Of a DNA stretch of 48,613 nucleotides, positions 25,161 to 36,436 are shown one piece after another. Numbering within the stretch: position 1 is the first letter of the stretch; each line of letters starts with the position of its first letter. The stretch is from Rothia mucilaginosa (GTDB lineage Bacteria > Actinomycetota > Actinomycetes > Actinomycetales > Micrococcaceae): assembly GCF_001061665.1 (NCBI RefSeq), contig NZ_JVSP01000002.1:42464-91076 (forward strand). Reading direction: 5' to 3'. A model generated the notes under the pieces. The model saw nothing but the letters and a program-made list of their open reading frames with translations, did no database searches and was not told the origin of the DNA. Position numbers and translations under genes: made by a program.

Positions 25161-26327
25161 GTGGACCTTTTCGAATACCAGGCGCGCGAGCTCTTCGCCA
25201 AGCACGGCGTTCCCGTGCTCAAGGGCATTGTTGCGACCACCCCTGAAGAAGCAAAGGCAGCAGCTGAGGAAATTGGCGGCCTGACCGTCATCAAGGCTCA
25301 GGTTAAGACCGGCGGCCGCGGTAAGGCCGGCGGCGTGAAGCTCGCAAAGTCCCCCGAAGAAGCTTACGAGCACGCTAAGGCAATTCTCGGCATGGACATC
25401 AAGGGCCACACCGTTCACCGCGTGCTGGTCGCCGACGGCGCAGACATCGCTGAAGAGTACTACTTCTCCCTCCTGCTGGACCGTGCAAACCGCTCCTACC
25501 TGGCAATGTGCTCGGTTGAAGGCGGTATGGAAATTGAGCAGCTGGCAGCTGAGCGTCCCGAGGCGCTGGCCAAGGTTGAGGTTGACCCGCTGGTCGGCCT
25601 GGACCAGGCTAAGGCCGAGGAGATTGTGAAGGCAGCAGGCTTCTCCGCAGAACTGCAGGAGAAGGTTGTTCCCGTCCTCGTCAAGCTGGGTGAGGTCTTC
25701 AGCAAGGAAGACGCAACCCTGGTTGAGGTTAACCCCCTCGTTCTGACCCCCGAGGGCACCATCCTGGCCCTGGACGGCAAGGTCTCCCTGGACGACAACG
25801 CAGAATTCCGCCAGCCCGAGCACGAGGCTCTCGTGGACAAGTCCGCTGAGAACCCGCTGGAAGCTAAGGCAAAGCAGTTCGACCTGAACTACGTGAAGCT
25901 GGACGGCGAGGTCGGCATCGTTGGTAACGGTGCAGGTCTGGTTATGTCCACCCTGGACGTCGTTGCATACGCTGGTGAGAACCACGGCAACGTCAAGCCC
26001 GCTAACTTCCTTGATATTGGTGGCGGCGCGTCCGCTGAGGTTATGGCTGCCGGCCTGGAGATCATTCTGGGCGACGAGCAGGTCAAGAGCGTTTTCGTGA
26101 ACGTCTTCGGCGGCATCACCGCGTGTGACGCAGTGGCAGACGGCATTGTGAAGGCTCTGGAGATTCTGGGCGACGCAGCAACCAAGCCCCTGGTTGTGCG
26201 CCTGGACGGCAACAACGTTGCTGAGGGTCGCCGCATCCTCTCCGAGGCGAACCACCCGCTGGTTGTTCTGGCTGAGACCATGGACTCCGGCGCTGACAAG
26301 GCAGCAGAGCTCGCTCACAAGGCGTAA
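25161..26327 (+). CDS. sucC: succinate-CoA ligase (ADP-forming) beta subunit
   Basis: With SucD this enzyme converts succinyl-CoA, ADP and phosphate to succinate, CoA and ATP in the TCA cycle. The 388-residue product begins [16 protein letters not shown], has an ATP-grasp domain with [20 protein letters not shown], and ends in the CoA-ligase domain with [12 protein letters not shown] and [12 protein letters not shown]. The GTG start has AAGGA upstream and matches the family N-terminus. It is the first gene of a two-gene operon with a 29-nt gap to sucD. Confidence 0.97.
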   Translation: MDLFEYQARELFAKHGVPVLKGIVATTPEEAKAAAEEIGGLTVIKAQVKTGGRGKAGGVKLAKSPEEAYEHAKAILGMDIKGHTVHRVLVADGADIAEEYYFSLLLDRANRSYLAMCSVEGGMEIEQLAAERPEALAKVEVDPLVGLDQAKAEEIVKAAGFSAELQEKVVPVLVKLGEVFSKEDATLVEVNPLVLTPEGTILALDGKVSLDDNAEFRQPEHEALVDKSAENPLEAKAKQFDLNYVKLDGEVGIVGNGAGLVMSTLDVVAYAGENHGNVKPANFLDIGGGASAEVMAAGLEIILGDEQVKSVFVNVFGGITACDAVADGIVKALEILGDAATKPLVVRLDGNNVAEGRRILSEANHPLVVLAETMDSGADKAAELAHKA

Positions 26328-26356
26328 TCGCCAGCAAAGGATTTCAAGGAAGTAAT

Positions 26357-27274
26357 ATGTCTATCTTTGTGAACAAGGACTCCAAGGTCATCGTTCAGGG
26401 CATCACCGGTGGCGAGGGTACCAAGCACACCGCACGCATGCTCGCAGCTGGCACCAACATTGTGGGTGGCGTGAACGCCCGCAAGGCCGGCACTACCGTC
26501 ACCCACAAGGCGAAGGACGGCTCGGACATCGAGCTGACCGTGTTCGGTACCGTGGCTGAGGCCATGGAGAAGACCGGCGCGAACGTCTCCATCGTGTTCG
26601 TTCCCCCGGCCTTCACCAAGGCAGCAGTTCTCGAGGCTATCGAGGCTAAGATTGGCCTCGTCGTCGTCATCACCGAGGGCGTTCCGGTTCAGGACTCCGC
26701 AGAGTTCTGGGCGGCTGCTAAGGCATCCGTGGACGAGAACGGCAAGCAGATTACCCGCATCATCGGCCCCAACTGCCCCGGCATCATCTCCCCCGAGGAG
26801 TGCCTGGTCGGTATTATCCCGGCGAACATCACCGGCAAGGGCAAGATTGGTCTGGTTTCCAAGTCCGGTACCCTGACCTACCAGCTGATGTACGAGCTCT
26901 CCGACATCGGTTTCACCACCGCTATCGGTATTGGTGGCGACCCCATCATCGGCACCACCCACATCGACGCTCTGGAAGCTTTCGAAGCTGACCCCGAGAC
27001 CGAGGCAATCGTCATGATTGGTGAGATCGGTGGTGACGCTGAGGAGCGTGCTGCAGAGTACATCAAGGCAAACGTGACCAAGCCCGTCGTTGGTTACATT
27101 GCAGGCTTCACCGCTCCTGAGGGTAAGACCATGGGCCACGCGGGCGCTATTGTCTCCGGTTCCTCCGGTACCGCTCAGGCGAAGAAGGAAGCTCTGGAAG
27201 CAGCAGGCGTGAAGGTCGGTAAGACCCCCTCCGAGGCTGCAAACCTGATGCGCGAAATCTTCGCAGCGAAGTAA
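26357..27274 (+). CDS. sucD: succinate-CoA ligase (ADP-forming) alpha subunit
   Basis: This is the 305-residue alpha subunit. It binds CoA through an N-terminal Rossmann domain ([15 protein letters not shown]) and carries the phosphorylated His, near residue 261, in [30 protein letters not shown] and the [16 protein letters not shown] segment complete the family pattern. AAGGAAG precedes the ATG. It follows sucC in one operon and is closed by a GAAA-loop hairpin 20 nt after the stop codon. Confidence 0.97.
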   Translation: MSIFVNKDSKVIVQGITGGEGTKHTARMLAAGTNIVGGVNARKAGTTVTHKAKDGSDIELTVFGTVAEAMEKTGANVSIVFVPPAFTKAAVLEAIEAKIGLVVVITEGVPVQDSAEFWAAAKASVDENGKQITRIIGPNCPGIISPEECLVGIIPANITGKGKIGLVSKSGTLTYQLMYELSDIGFTTAIGIGGDPIIGTTHIDALEAFEADPETEAIVMIGEIGGDAEERAAEYIKANVTKPVVGYIAGFTAPEGKTMGHAGAIVSGSSGTAQAKKEALEAAGVKVGKTPSEAANLMREIFAAK

Positions 27275-27630
27275 ACAGCATAGTATTGCGGCAGATGCCG
27301 GTAGTCGAAAGACTGCCGGCATCCGTGCTTTAACCGGGAGCTCAACCGGGACAGCGTGCTGGAAAATACTGGAGGCGCTGGGGATGCGCCGGGGAAAAGA
27401 GGAGGGTTGAGCCGCTCCAGCTGTCGAACAGTGCTGGGATTTGAGGGTGCTTTTGAGGTGTTTGAACCATAGCGGTAGAACTTGCGACAGAAAGTAAGAT
27501 TGTGCACATCCGCCCTAATTAAGGTGCAGATATAACCTCAACCTTTGTATACTGGAGTGCATTGAGCCTAGTCAGAATCATTCTGAGTGGCTCCAAGAAA
27601 CACCACCACTCACAGGAGATCACCACACTC
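27275..27630 (+). other. intergenic region between sucD and the Tat-type protein
   Basis: No gene is seen. It starts with the sucD terminator. A good -10 hexamer TATACT lies at 27548-27553 with only a weak -35 (TGCAGA at 27525-27530, 17-nt spacer). The leader to the ATG at 27631 is about 70 nt and holds AGGAGA. Confidence 0.5.
27294..27323 (+). terminator. terminator after sucD
   Basis: gatgccggtagtc and gactgccggcatc pair over 13 bp with one G-U pair around a GAAA tetraloop, followed by gtgcttt. Confidence 0.75.
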
Positions 27631-28557
27631 ATGACCCAGCCCATCTCTCGCCGCACTATCGCCAAGGCAGGCGTCTGGTCCGCACCCGTCGTCGCGGCCT
27701 CCGTAGCCGTTCCCGCATACGCGGCATCCAAGGAAACCCCCGGCGTTCAGTACGGTGTGTACGTCAGCGTACAGAACAACGGCGGCTACGTCGGCTACGC
27801 GTCCTCCAACAACACCGGCACCATCAACCCGGCGACCCCCGAGGCGCACTTCACCGCCACCACCAACCCCGACTCCGACATCAACTGGGACGACGCAACC
27901 TCCAAGCCCAAGTACACCACCTACGTCAACGGCGAAGGTAAGTTCACCCCCGTCACCAACTCCCAGACCGGCGCTAACGGCGCATACATGTCCTCCAGCG
28001 GCTTCTGGTGGTCCGTACCGACCAAGGACACCGCAACCGGCACCGGCTACATCCCCGGCGGCAGCGTCACCCTCGCAGCGGGTGCGACCTTCGTGACCGA
28101 GGTTGAGTACACCGTCTCCGCCAGCGCCCAGTCGTTGACCAAGCTCGGCAAGATCAACGGCCAGTCCTGGAGCCCCTCTAGCCGCCAGCTGACCGGTAAG
28201 ACCACCGAGCTGGTCGCATCAGCAGGCCAGGCGAAGTACCTGTCCGTCGCGCAGACCGCTGGCACCTGGACCGCAGAAGTACCGACCGTCACCAAAAACT
28301 CTGACGGCACCTACACCTTCAAGGGTCGTATCGTCTACACCACCAGCAAGGCGTACACCATGAAGCAGTCCGGCACCAAGTACTACAGCCAGACCAACTT
28401 CATGCCGGCGCAGCTGCGATTCCCGGCGAACGACGGCTGGATTTCGTACAAGCAGACCTCCAGCGTGCAGGTCGCAAACCTGACCTACTCGAGCAACGGC
28501 GCGAGCGGTTCGGAGAGCGTTTCCGGTCAGGCCACCACCGCGGAGATTCACCCGTAA
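27631..28557 (+). CDS. Tat-signal secreted protein, unknown function
   Basis: This is a 308-residue exported protein. The N-terminus SRRTIAKAGVWSAPVVA has a twin-Arg motif, a hydrophobic stretch and the AYAAS cleavage site near residue 30. The mature part is rich in Thr, Ser, Gly, Asn and Tyr, low in Cys, and reads as beta-strand segments with little repeat structure. I do not recognise a domain. There is no LPxTG/LAxTG tail or C-terminal helix, so it should be released or held non-covalently. The ATG at 27631 has AGGAGA 11 nt upstream; the earlier frame to 27562 precedes the signal peptide and is not needed. It stands alone between two terminators. Confidence 0.75.
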   Translation: MTQPISRRTIAKAGVWSAPVVAASVAVPAYAASKETPGVQYGVYVSVQNNGGYVGYASSNNTGTINPATPEAHFTATTNPDSDINWDDATSKPKYTTYVNGEGKFTPVTNSQTGANGAYMSSSGFWWSVPTKDTATGTGYIPGGSVTLAAGATFVTEVEYTVSASAQSLTKLGKINGQSWSPSSRQLTGKTTELVASAGQAKYLSVAQTAGTWTAEVPTVTKNSDGTYTFKGRIVYTTSKAYTMKQSGTKYYSQTNFMPAQLRFPANDGWISYKQTSSVQVANLTYSSNGASGSESVSGQATTAEIHP

Positions 28558-28594
28558 TCGGGCTAACCCGTAAGAGCTTCGGGTAAAGGCGTAA

Positions 28595-28639
28595 AGAAAC
28601 CCCCGACGGGTGAGTTCAACTCACTCGTCGGGGGTTTCT
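28595..28639 (+). terminator. terminator after the Tat-type protein gene
   Basis: A 21-bp arm, agaaacccccgacgggtgagt, pairs with 28619-28639 around a 3-nt loop with one non-Watson-Crick pair. It lies between convergent genes and may serve both. Confidence 0.8.
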
Positions 28640-28728
28640 GTATGCTCAGAATGCGGCACTCACGGGGGAGTGTAGAGCATACCTGAGCGGCTATATACAC
28701 TTGTCTAAAGCTTATGTAGAGGATGAGG

Positions 28729-29883
28729 TTAGCCGACCGTCGTACCGAACGCCAAACCCAGCAGATAGGTCACGAACGCCGCACCGTAACCAATCAGAAT
28801 CTGGCGAATACCGCGCTTGAGCGGGGACGCACCCGAGAGCAGGCCCACCACGCCGCCGGTGAGGCCCAGCGCCGCACCCACGAACAGCAGGGACAAGATC
28901 ATCGCGCCCACACCCGATATGCCAAAGATATAGGGCAGGATCGGGATCAGCGCGCCCGAGGCGAAGAACGAGAAAGACGCCGCGGCGGCACCAATATCGG
29001 TGCCCAGAGCCACGTTCTCCTCGCGCTCATCATCGTCATGATGCGACAGGGACGGATCGCAATCGCAGTCCAGGTAGCCGAAACGCTCCAGGGCACGGTG
29101 ATGCGCAGCCTCCGGGTCCATGCCGCGGGCGCGGTAGATGAGCTCCAGCTCGTTCGAATCCAAATCCAAATCGTGTGCAACACGCAGGGTAACCTGGGTC
29201 GGCTGGGAGGCATCCAGCAGTTCACGCTGAGAGCGCACCGACACGAACTCACCCGCCGCCATCGACAGTGCACCCGCCAGCAGACCCGCAATACCCGAGA
29301 GCAGAACCATCGAGCTGGACGCGCCCGAGGCGGTAATACCCATAGTCAACGCCAGGTTTGATACCAAACCGTCGTTAGCGCCAAAGACCGCCGCACGGAA
29401 ATTACCCGAAAGCTTCTCCCTGCCGCTGGTCGCCAGGGCACGGATAATTTCCTCGTGAATCGCCTCGTCAGCCGCCATTTCCTCGGTAGCGTCCGGGTCC
29501 TCAGCGTAAGGGGAGCGGGACTCCGCGCGCTGCGCCATCGCCAGAATAAACACCGAACCGAAGTTCTTCGCCAAGAACTGCAACACCAGAGACTGCATGG
29601 ACGGGCGCATGTGCACATTCGCGTGCTCGCCGAGCATGTCACGCCAGTGCTGCTGGTGACGCTTTTCTGCCTCCGCCACCTGCAGCAAGATTTCGCGGTC
29701 GGTACCCTCGGCACGCTTCGCCAGGTAGCGATAGATGCGCGCCTCGGATTCCTCGTCGGCCAGGTAACGGCGCCAACGCTTAATCTGCGCCGGGGTCGGG
29801 TCGGTAACCGCCCGGTGGCGTGCCGGCTCGCTCTGGAGCATCTCGGTTTCAGCGCCGTGCTCGTAGGGTGCGTGCGTACTCAT
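28729..29883 (-). CDS. ferritin-like / VIT1-CCC1 membrane iron transporter (MbfA type)
   Basis: This 384-residue fusion has a cytoplasmic rubrerythrin/ferritin-like domain (about 35-170) and a C-terminal VIT1/CCC1 transporter domain. Di-iron ligands are visible as Glu in ADEESEARIYRYL and the ExxH motifs AEKRHQQHW and DEAIHEEII. The membrane part begins with FRAAVFGANDGLVSNLALTMG, contains GALSMAAGEFVSVRSQREL, and ends with three helices. Membrane-bound ferritin A proteins of this layout export or detoxify iron; export is inferred here. A His/Asp-rich loop (SLSHHDDDE) could also bind metal. The start at 29883 has AAGGGA upstream. The neighbouring dps gene fits a role against iron and peroxide stress. 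Confidence 0.88.
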   Translation of the reverse strand: MSTHAPYEHGAETEMLQSEPARHRAVTDPTPAQIKRWRRYLADEESEARIYRYLAKRAEGTDREILLQVAEAEKRHQQHWRDMLGEHANVHMRPSMQSLVLQFLAKNFGSVFILAMAQRAESRSPYAEDPDATEEMAADEAIHEEIIRALATSGREKLSGNFRAAVFGANDGLVSNLALTMGITASGASSSMVLLSGIAGLLAGALSMAAGEFVSVRSQRELLDASQPTQVTLRVAHDLDLDSNELELIYRARGMDPEAAHHRALERFGYLDCDCDPSLSHHDDDEREENVALGTDIGAAAASFSFFASGALIPILPYIFGISGVGAMILSLLFVGAALGLTGGVVGLLSGASPLKRGIRQILIGYGAAFVTYLLGLAFGTTVG

Positions 29884-30271
29884 AAATCCCTTCCGCGGAT
29901 GCGGTGCGTGCGGTGCGTCCGGCCCCGCGCGCGCTGATAATGCGTTCAAATCTGTGTTGACCAGTGAACCACTGTAAAGCACTTGGAATCGGAAATCTAG
30001 GACGGCTCCACCGGGTGTTGAAGTTCGCCCCAACGTACTTTTGGGAGCCCCCGCGTCGAGGAATCTTTCCTGGTCGAAGTGCCGGAACGATGCGGTTGGT
30101 AGGCTGCGGGAAAGAGGGGTAGATAGCGCGACGCGGGTGTGCAAACGGGCGGGCGTTCCCACGCAGTGTGTGGGAACGCCTGCCCGAAGGTAAGCAGCTA
30201 TTCCGGCTATGGGCCGGGAGCGCTCAGCCGGCCGGTAGCGGCCGGGATGAATTTAGCGATTATCGCCAGCT
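29884..30271 (-). other. 388-bp gene-free region between the VIT1 gene and dps
   Basis: No gene is supported. It should hold the promoter of the MbfA-type gene; TTTACA with a 17-nt spacer to ACAGAT on the minus strand is a weak candidate near 29950-29980. A strong hairpin (30149-30184) follows dps on the minus strand. Confidence 0.45.
30149..30184 (-). terminator. hairpin downstream of dps
   Basis: gggcgttcccac and gtgggaacgcc pair around a 7-nt loop, about 90 nt past the dps stop codon on the minus strand. The following T run is weak (cgtttgc). Confidence 0.6.
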
Positions 30272-30775
30272 TTACTCGGAGATCTCGCCTGCGCTGTTCT
30301 CGAGGAATGCGCGGATGAACCACTGGAACTTCTCCAGCTCGGCGGTCTGGCCGATCAGCAGGTCCTCGGTGATGGGGTCGGCCTCGCCCGCGAAGGCCAG
30401 AGCCTTGCGGTGAGCCTCAATCACGCGGGTGTACACGTCGTTCAGGGCGCGCAGGTGGTCGGCAACGCGTGCGCGGCCAACGGGGTAATCCTCGACGGGG
30501 CGCTGTGCAACCAGCGCGCCAGCCAGGCCGTTGGGGGTTGCGCCCAGGGTTGCCATACGCTCTGCGATAGCGTCGACGAACTCGCGAACGGTGTCGACCT
30601 GGGGGTCAATCATTTCGTGAACTGCGATGAAGCCGGGGCCGGTCACGTTCCAGTGGGCGTGCTTCAGAATCAGGTGCAGATCGTTCAGGTCGTGCAGACG
30701 AGCCTGAAGGACGTCGGAGAGTTCCTTGCCGGTCTCGAGGGTCAGGCCGGGAGCGGTGTACTTTGCGAATGCCAT
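30272..30775 (-). CDS. dps: Dps family DNA-protecting ferritin
   Basis: This dodecameric mini-ferritin stores iron using H2O2 and shields DNA in stress. The 167-residue product has all expected inter-subunit ferroxidase residues: H41 (HAHWNVTGPGF), H53, D57, D68 and E72 in DAIAERMATLG. The N-terminus (MAFAKYTAPGL) is short and has few Lys, so strong DNA binding is not certain. AAGGAG precedes the ATG. A promoter with a consensus TTGACA and a palindrome directly upstream of it are described separately. It neighbours the ferritin-like iron transporter, also on the minus strand. Confidence 0.93.
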   Translation of the reverse strand: MAFAKYTAPGLTLETGKELSDVLQARLHDLNDLHLILKHAHWNVTGPGFIAVHEMIDPQVDTVREFVDAIAERMATLGATPNGLAGALVAQRPVEDYPVGRARVADHLRALNDVYTRVIEAHRKALAFAGEADPITEDLLIGQTAELEKFQWFIRAFLENSAGEISE

Positions 30776-30865
30776 ATGCGTTCTCCTTTGAGATGTCGCG
30801 TCGTGCTATTACAGTTCGTTTCGGCCCGCGGAGGTTACCGTCGCCCGAGTCGAAGCGTCACTATC

Positions 30866-30895
30866 GAGTTAACCATCCTGGGAACCCAATGTCAA
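30866..30895 (-). promoter_or_regulatory. dps promoter
   Basis: On the minus strand a perfect TTGACA (30890-30895) and TAACTC (30866-30871) are separated by 18 nt, giving a start near 30859 and a leader of about 84 nt. Confidence 0.65.
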
Positions 30896-30897
30896 TC

Positions 30898-30922
30898 TTT
30901 ATTATGAGTAATTCGTAATAAA
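30898..30922. promoter_or_regulatory. 25-bp palindrome, candidate operator of dps
   Basis: tttatta and taataaa form perfect 7-bp outer arms, with further matching GA/TC pairs inside. It lies 2 nt upstream of the dps -35 box and is AT-rich in a GC-rich genome. The look is that of a Fur/PerR-type or other redox-regulator site; it does not match a DtxR box. Confidence 0.55.
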
Positions 30923-30950
30923 TCGTCACATGATGGGGTGTAGTGGAATC

Positions 30951-31613
30951 CTACTGGTTCACTAGCGCGCGAACCGCCTCCAGGTTCAGCTCCTCGTGGC
31001 TCATGCGTGCGGTGCCCAGTTCTGCCGGAACGTCCAGCTCGCCCGGCACCACGATTACGCGCATACCCGCCGCGGTTGCACTGCGCACACCCGAGGGGGA
31101 ATCCTCGATTGCCACGCACTGAGTCGGGTCAACGCCCAGGCGCTCGGCTGCCAAAAGGTAGGGTTGCGGATTGGGCTTGGGGTGGGTGGTCTCGTCGTTG
31201 CCAATAACGACCGAGAATGTGCCCTCGGGTGCGGCATCGGCGGTGCGGCGCGCAATGGAGGTGGTGGCGTTCGTGACGATAGCTGCGGGGATGTGTGCGT
31301 CGCGCACCTCGCGCAGGAAGGGTTCGATGCCCGGCAGGAATTCAACCTCTCGGTGGGAAAGAGCCTCGCGCACCTTGCCCACGAGCAAATCGTTAATCTG
31401 CTTGTCGGGCAGGTCGACGCCGCGCTCGCGTAGGCGATCCAAGGTGAACTTCATTGACAGGCCCAGGCAGTCGAGGGTGTCCTGCTCAGTCCAGGTGCCG
31501 CCAAATTCTGCAGCGAGAGCAACCTTTGCGGCAGCCCATACGGGTTCGGTGTCCACGAGGGTTCCGTCGTGGTCGAAAAGAATGGCGGCGGGGAAGGTGT
31601 TCGTAGTCGTCAT
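30951..31613 (-). CDS. HAD-family hydrolase (beta-phosphoglucomutase-like)
   Basis: This 220-residue soluble phosphatase or phosphomutase of HAD subfamily IA has the nucleophile motif FDHDGTLVDTE (D14 and D16), a helical cap, motif II IVTNAT, the Lys in HPKPNPQPYLLAAE and the metal-binding IEDSPSGVRSA. The substrate cannot be told from sequence; sugar phosphates are usual for close relatives. No clear ribosome site precedes the ATG. It lies 18 nt after the NAD(P)-binding protein gene on the same strand and is probably cotranscribed and translationally dependent on it. Confidence 0.88.
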   Translation of the reverse strand: MTTTNTFPAAILFDHDGTLVDTEPVWAAAKVALAAEFGGTWTEQDTLDCLGLSMKFTLDRLRERGVDLPDKQINDLLVGKVREALSHREVEFLPGIEPFLREVRDAHIPAAIVTNATTSIARRTADAAPEGTFSVVIGNDETTHPKPNPQPYLLAAERLGVDPTQCVAIEDSPSGVRSATAAGMRVIVVPGELDVPAELGTARMSHEELNLEAVRALVNQ

Positions 31614-31631
31614 GTCATTAAGCCTACCGGT

Positions 31632-32315
31632 TTATTTCTGAGGCGAGCGTAGGACAGCGTCCCCAGTCGTCACCAGAAAATCTGTGCCCGCATTCTGGGG
31701 GTTCTTGGCGATAGTGAGTAGCGCATCGGCGACGTCTTCACGGGCAATCGTGGGGATACCCGGAGTTCGCTCGACGCTCGCCATATCAAACACCTTCACT
31801 CCGCCCTTACCGGGCTTATCGGTTAGTCTGCCCGGATGAGCACGCGAAATATACGGCTGATACTCGGCAACCAGGGCGTCCGCCTTAACCTTGTCGGTGA
31901 AAATGCCGCGCATGATGGCCTTGCATACCAGGCGCATGGGCAGGGACGCGGTCCGTACCGTATCGCCCACACCGTAGGCGCTCATCAGAACGCAATGCTT
32001 CACGCCTGCGCCCGTGACCGCCTCCATGATGAGGGGCAGGCGCTCCTGCATGAACGTGGAGGAGAGAAACTCTCGTACCGTGGTTTTCTGGCCCAGGATG
32101 CTGACCATGACGTCCTGCCCTGCGGAGGCTGCGGTGAGCCGCTCGGTATCGTTGAGGTCGCCGGGAGTAATCGTGAGGTTCGGGTGGGTTCCCAAAAGTG
32201 TTAGCGCCTTATCGGGATTGCGTACGTAGGCGGTGACCGAGTGCCCCTCCTCGAGGGCTTTGTGGATGAAGAGGCGGCCGGTGCGGCCGGTTGCGCCGAG
32301 AACCAGTATTTTCAT
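31632..32315 (-). CDS. NAD(P)-binding Rossmann-fold protein (atypical SDR, NmrA-like)
   Basis: This 227-residue protein has the dinucleotide motif LVLGATGRTGRLFI at the N-terminus, AYVRNPDKA for NADP phosphate recognition, a GDLND segment, and MSAYGVGDT near the usual active-site Ser/Tyr region. The classical YxxxK is not seen, which fits atypical SDR (SDR_a5) proteins that sense or reduce flavin, quinone or other substrates. It starts an apparent two-gene unit with the HAD hydrolase and is divergent from clpB. The exact substrate is unknown. Confidence 0.82.
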   Translation of the reverse strand: MKILVLGATGRTGRLFIHKALEEGHSVTAYVRNPDKALTLLGTHPNLTITPGDLNDTERLTAASAGQDVMVSILGQKTTVREFLSSTFMQERLPLIMEAVTGAGVKHCVLMSAYGVGDTVRTASLPMRLVCKAIMRGIFTDKVKADALVAEYQPYISRAHPGRLTDKPGKGGVKVFDMASVERTPGIPTIAREDVADALLTIAKNPQNAGTDFLVTTGDAVLRSPQK

Positions 32316-32396
32316 GTGGGGTCCCCAATCTTTAGCTGTTATGGGAACCTATAAGCGCCCAATCCGGTCAGTATAGCAATGCGGCTTCGACTGGGG

Positions 32397-32439
32397 GTTT
32401 TGGTGGGGGCTTTGACAGAGAGTTTTGGTGGGGGCTTTT
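32397..32439. repeat. direct repeat in the clpB upstream region
   Basis: gttttggtgggggcttt occurs at 32397-32413 and 32422-32438, a 25-bp period. It lies between two divergent genes, and a further tgggggttt and cttgggggtc flank it. Confidence 0.6.
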
Positions 32440-32499
32440 GCTTGGGGGTCAGGGGTATGGGGCGGGGTGAAAAATACGAAAAAATTTTTTGCAAGAGGG

Positions 32500-32532
32500 T
32501 TGCGAAACATAGTTGAGCGGAGTAGACTCAAG
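32500..32532 (+). promoter_or_regulatory. clpB promoter with HAIR element (HspR operator)
   Basis: TTGCGA (32500-32505) and TAGACT (32523-32528) with a 17-nt spacer make a good promoter. The inverted repeat gttgagc-N7-actcaag (32512-32532) matches the HspR-associated repeat CTTGAGT-N7-ACTCAAG in 12 of 14 positions and covers the spacer and -10. HspR bound here would block RNA polymerase until heat shock. Confidence 0.8.
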
Positions 32533-32585
32533 TTATGTAATGCAGGGACACATAGGATAAACCCCTCGAAATACGAAAGGACACC

Positions 32586-35195
<2,610 letters not shown>

Positions 35196-35280
35196 GCTCA
35201 ACCGGTTAGCCGGACGGAGCCGATTGGCTCAGCGGGCTTAGCCTGTGGCTGAGTCCGCGAGTTTGGAACTAATAGAAAAT

Positions 35281-35323
35281 AGGCTGTGGGGTACCCTCGA
35301 AAGGGGGCGCCCCACAGCCTTTT
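35281..35323 (+). terminator. terminator after clpB
   Basis: aggctgtgggg pairs with ccccacagcct with further inner pairing around cgaa, followed by TTTT. Confidence 0.75.
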
Positions 35324-35355
35324 AATGTATAGAGAACACAGAGCATGGGAGAAGA

Positions 35356-36324
35356 ATGGACCGCTGGACCGACCACCAGAACTTCGCCGCCGCCGGTGAA
35401 CAGCGCGAAGAAATTGCCTCCGTGCATAGGGCCGCGATTCGCTCTATCCAGCGGGTCGTGGCGGATACCGCCGAACCCCACGAGGAGGGGTATGCCGCCG
35501 AGGGCATCGCGCGGCTACTCAAGGCGGGTAAGGTTCTCGTGCTCACCGGCGCGGGCGTGAGCACCGAGTCCGGCATCCCCGACTACCGCGGCCCGGGTGG
35601 GTCCCTGCACGACCATCGTCCCATGACCTACCAGGAATTCCGTTACGATGATGCCGCCCGTCAGCGCTACTGGGCGCGCTCCTACGTGGGTTGGCGCCGC
35701 ATGCGCCGCGCCCAGCCGAACCGCGCTCACTACGCGCTCGCCGAGCTCGAGCAGCTGGGCGCTATCAATGGCGTCATCACGCAGAACGTGGACGGCCTGC
35801 ACGCCCGCGCCGGAAGTCACAATCTGCTGGCGCTACACGGCGACCTATCGCGCATCGTCTGTCTGGACTGCGGTCAGGATGAGGGCCGCGAGAGCCTGGA
35901 CGCGCGCCTGGACGCCGCGAACCCCGGCTACCTGGCGCGCCTTGAAGACGAAGACCTGCGCGTAAACCCCGATGGTGACGTGGAGCTGGACCAGCAGTAC
36001 ATCCAAGATTTTCGGATGGTGCCCTGCCTGGGGTGTGGCTCGACCCGCCTCAAGCCGGATGTGGTGTACTTTGGCGAGTCCGTGCCCGCCGAGCGCAAGG
36101 CGCGCAAGGACGCCATGCTCGCCGAGTGCTCGGCGCTGCTGGTGGTGGGTTCCTCGGTGGCGGTGATGAGCAGCTACAAGATTGTGCTGGAGGCCCTGCG
36201 TGCCGGCAAACCGGTGGCAATCATCAACGGCGGCCCGGGCCGTGCGGATACGAAGGCCACCTTCCTGTGGCGCACCGGGGTGGGGGAGGCCCTGGAGCTC
36301 ATGCTTGATGCGATTGACAGCTAG
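35356..36324 (+). CDS. Sir2-family NAD-dependent protein deacylase
   Basis: Sirtuins remove acyl groups from lysine with NAD. The 322-residue protein carries GAGVSTESGIPDYRGPGG at about 65-82, ITQNVDGLH, catalytic H161 in ALHGD, four zinc Cys (C169, C172, C224, C227), VVYFGE and GSSVAVMSSY. A roughly 50-residue N-terminal helix precedes the core. The loop between the two Cys pairs is long. The residues Tyr/Arg that mark desuccinylases (class III) are not obvious, so deacylase specificity is open. GGGAGAAGA directly precedes the ATG. It lies between the clpB terminator and the first LAxTG protein gene. Confidence 0.92.
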   Translation: MDRWTDHQNFAAAGEQREEIASVHRAAIRSIQRVVADTAEPHEEGYAAEGIARLLKAGKVLVLTGAGVSTESGIPDYRGPGGSLHDHRPMTYQEFRYDDAARQRYWARSYVGWRRMRRAQPNRAHYALAELEQLGAINGVITQNVDGLHARAGSHNLLALHGDLSRIVCLDCGQDEGRESLDARLDAANPGYLARLEDEDLRVNPDGDVELDQQYIQDFRMVPCLGCGSTRLKPDVVYFGESVPAERKARKDAMLAECSALLVVGSSVAVMSSYKIVLEALRAGKPVAIINGGPGRADTKATFLWRTGVGEALELMLDAIDS

Positions 36325-36436
36325 GCTCTCGATGGTCCGGCCGCTGCGACCACCCGCCCGCGGTTGTGTTGCAATTCATTGCAAATACACCCTTGACTGG
36401 TGAAAATACCTTGGAACCCGGGGCTAGAATGAGGGA
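36325..36436 (+). promoter_or_regulatory. promoter region of the first LAxTG gene
   Basis: The short gap ends in TAGAAT (36425-36430), gaggga and then the ATG at 36437. The 6-nt gap predicts a leaderless start, although gaggga could also serve as a weak ribosome site. TTGACT at 36393-36398 is too far away (26 nt) to be a normal -35. Confidence 0.45.
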
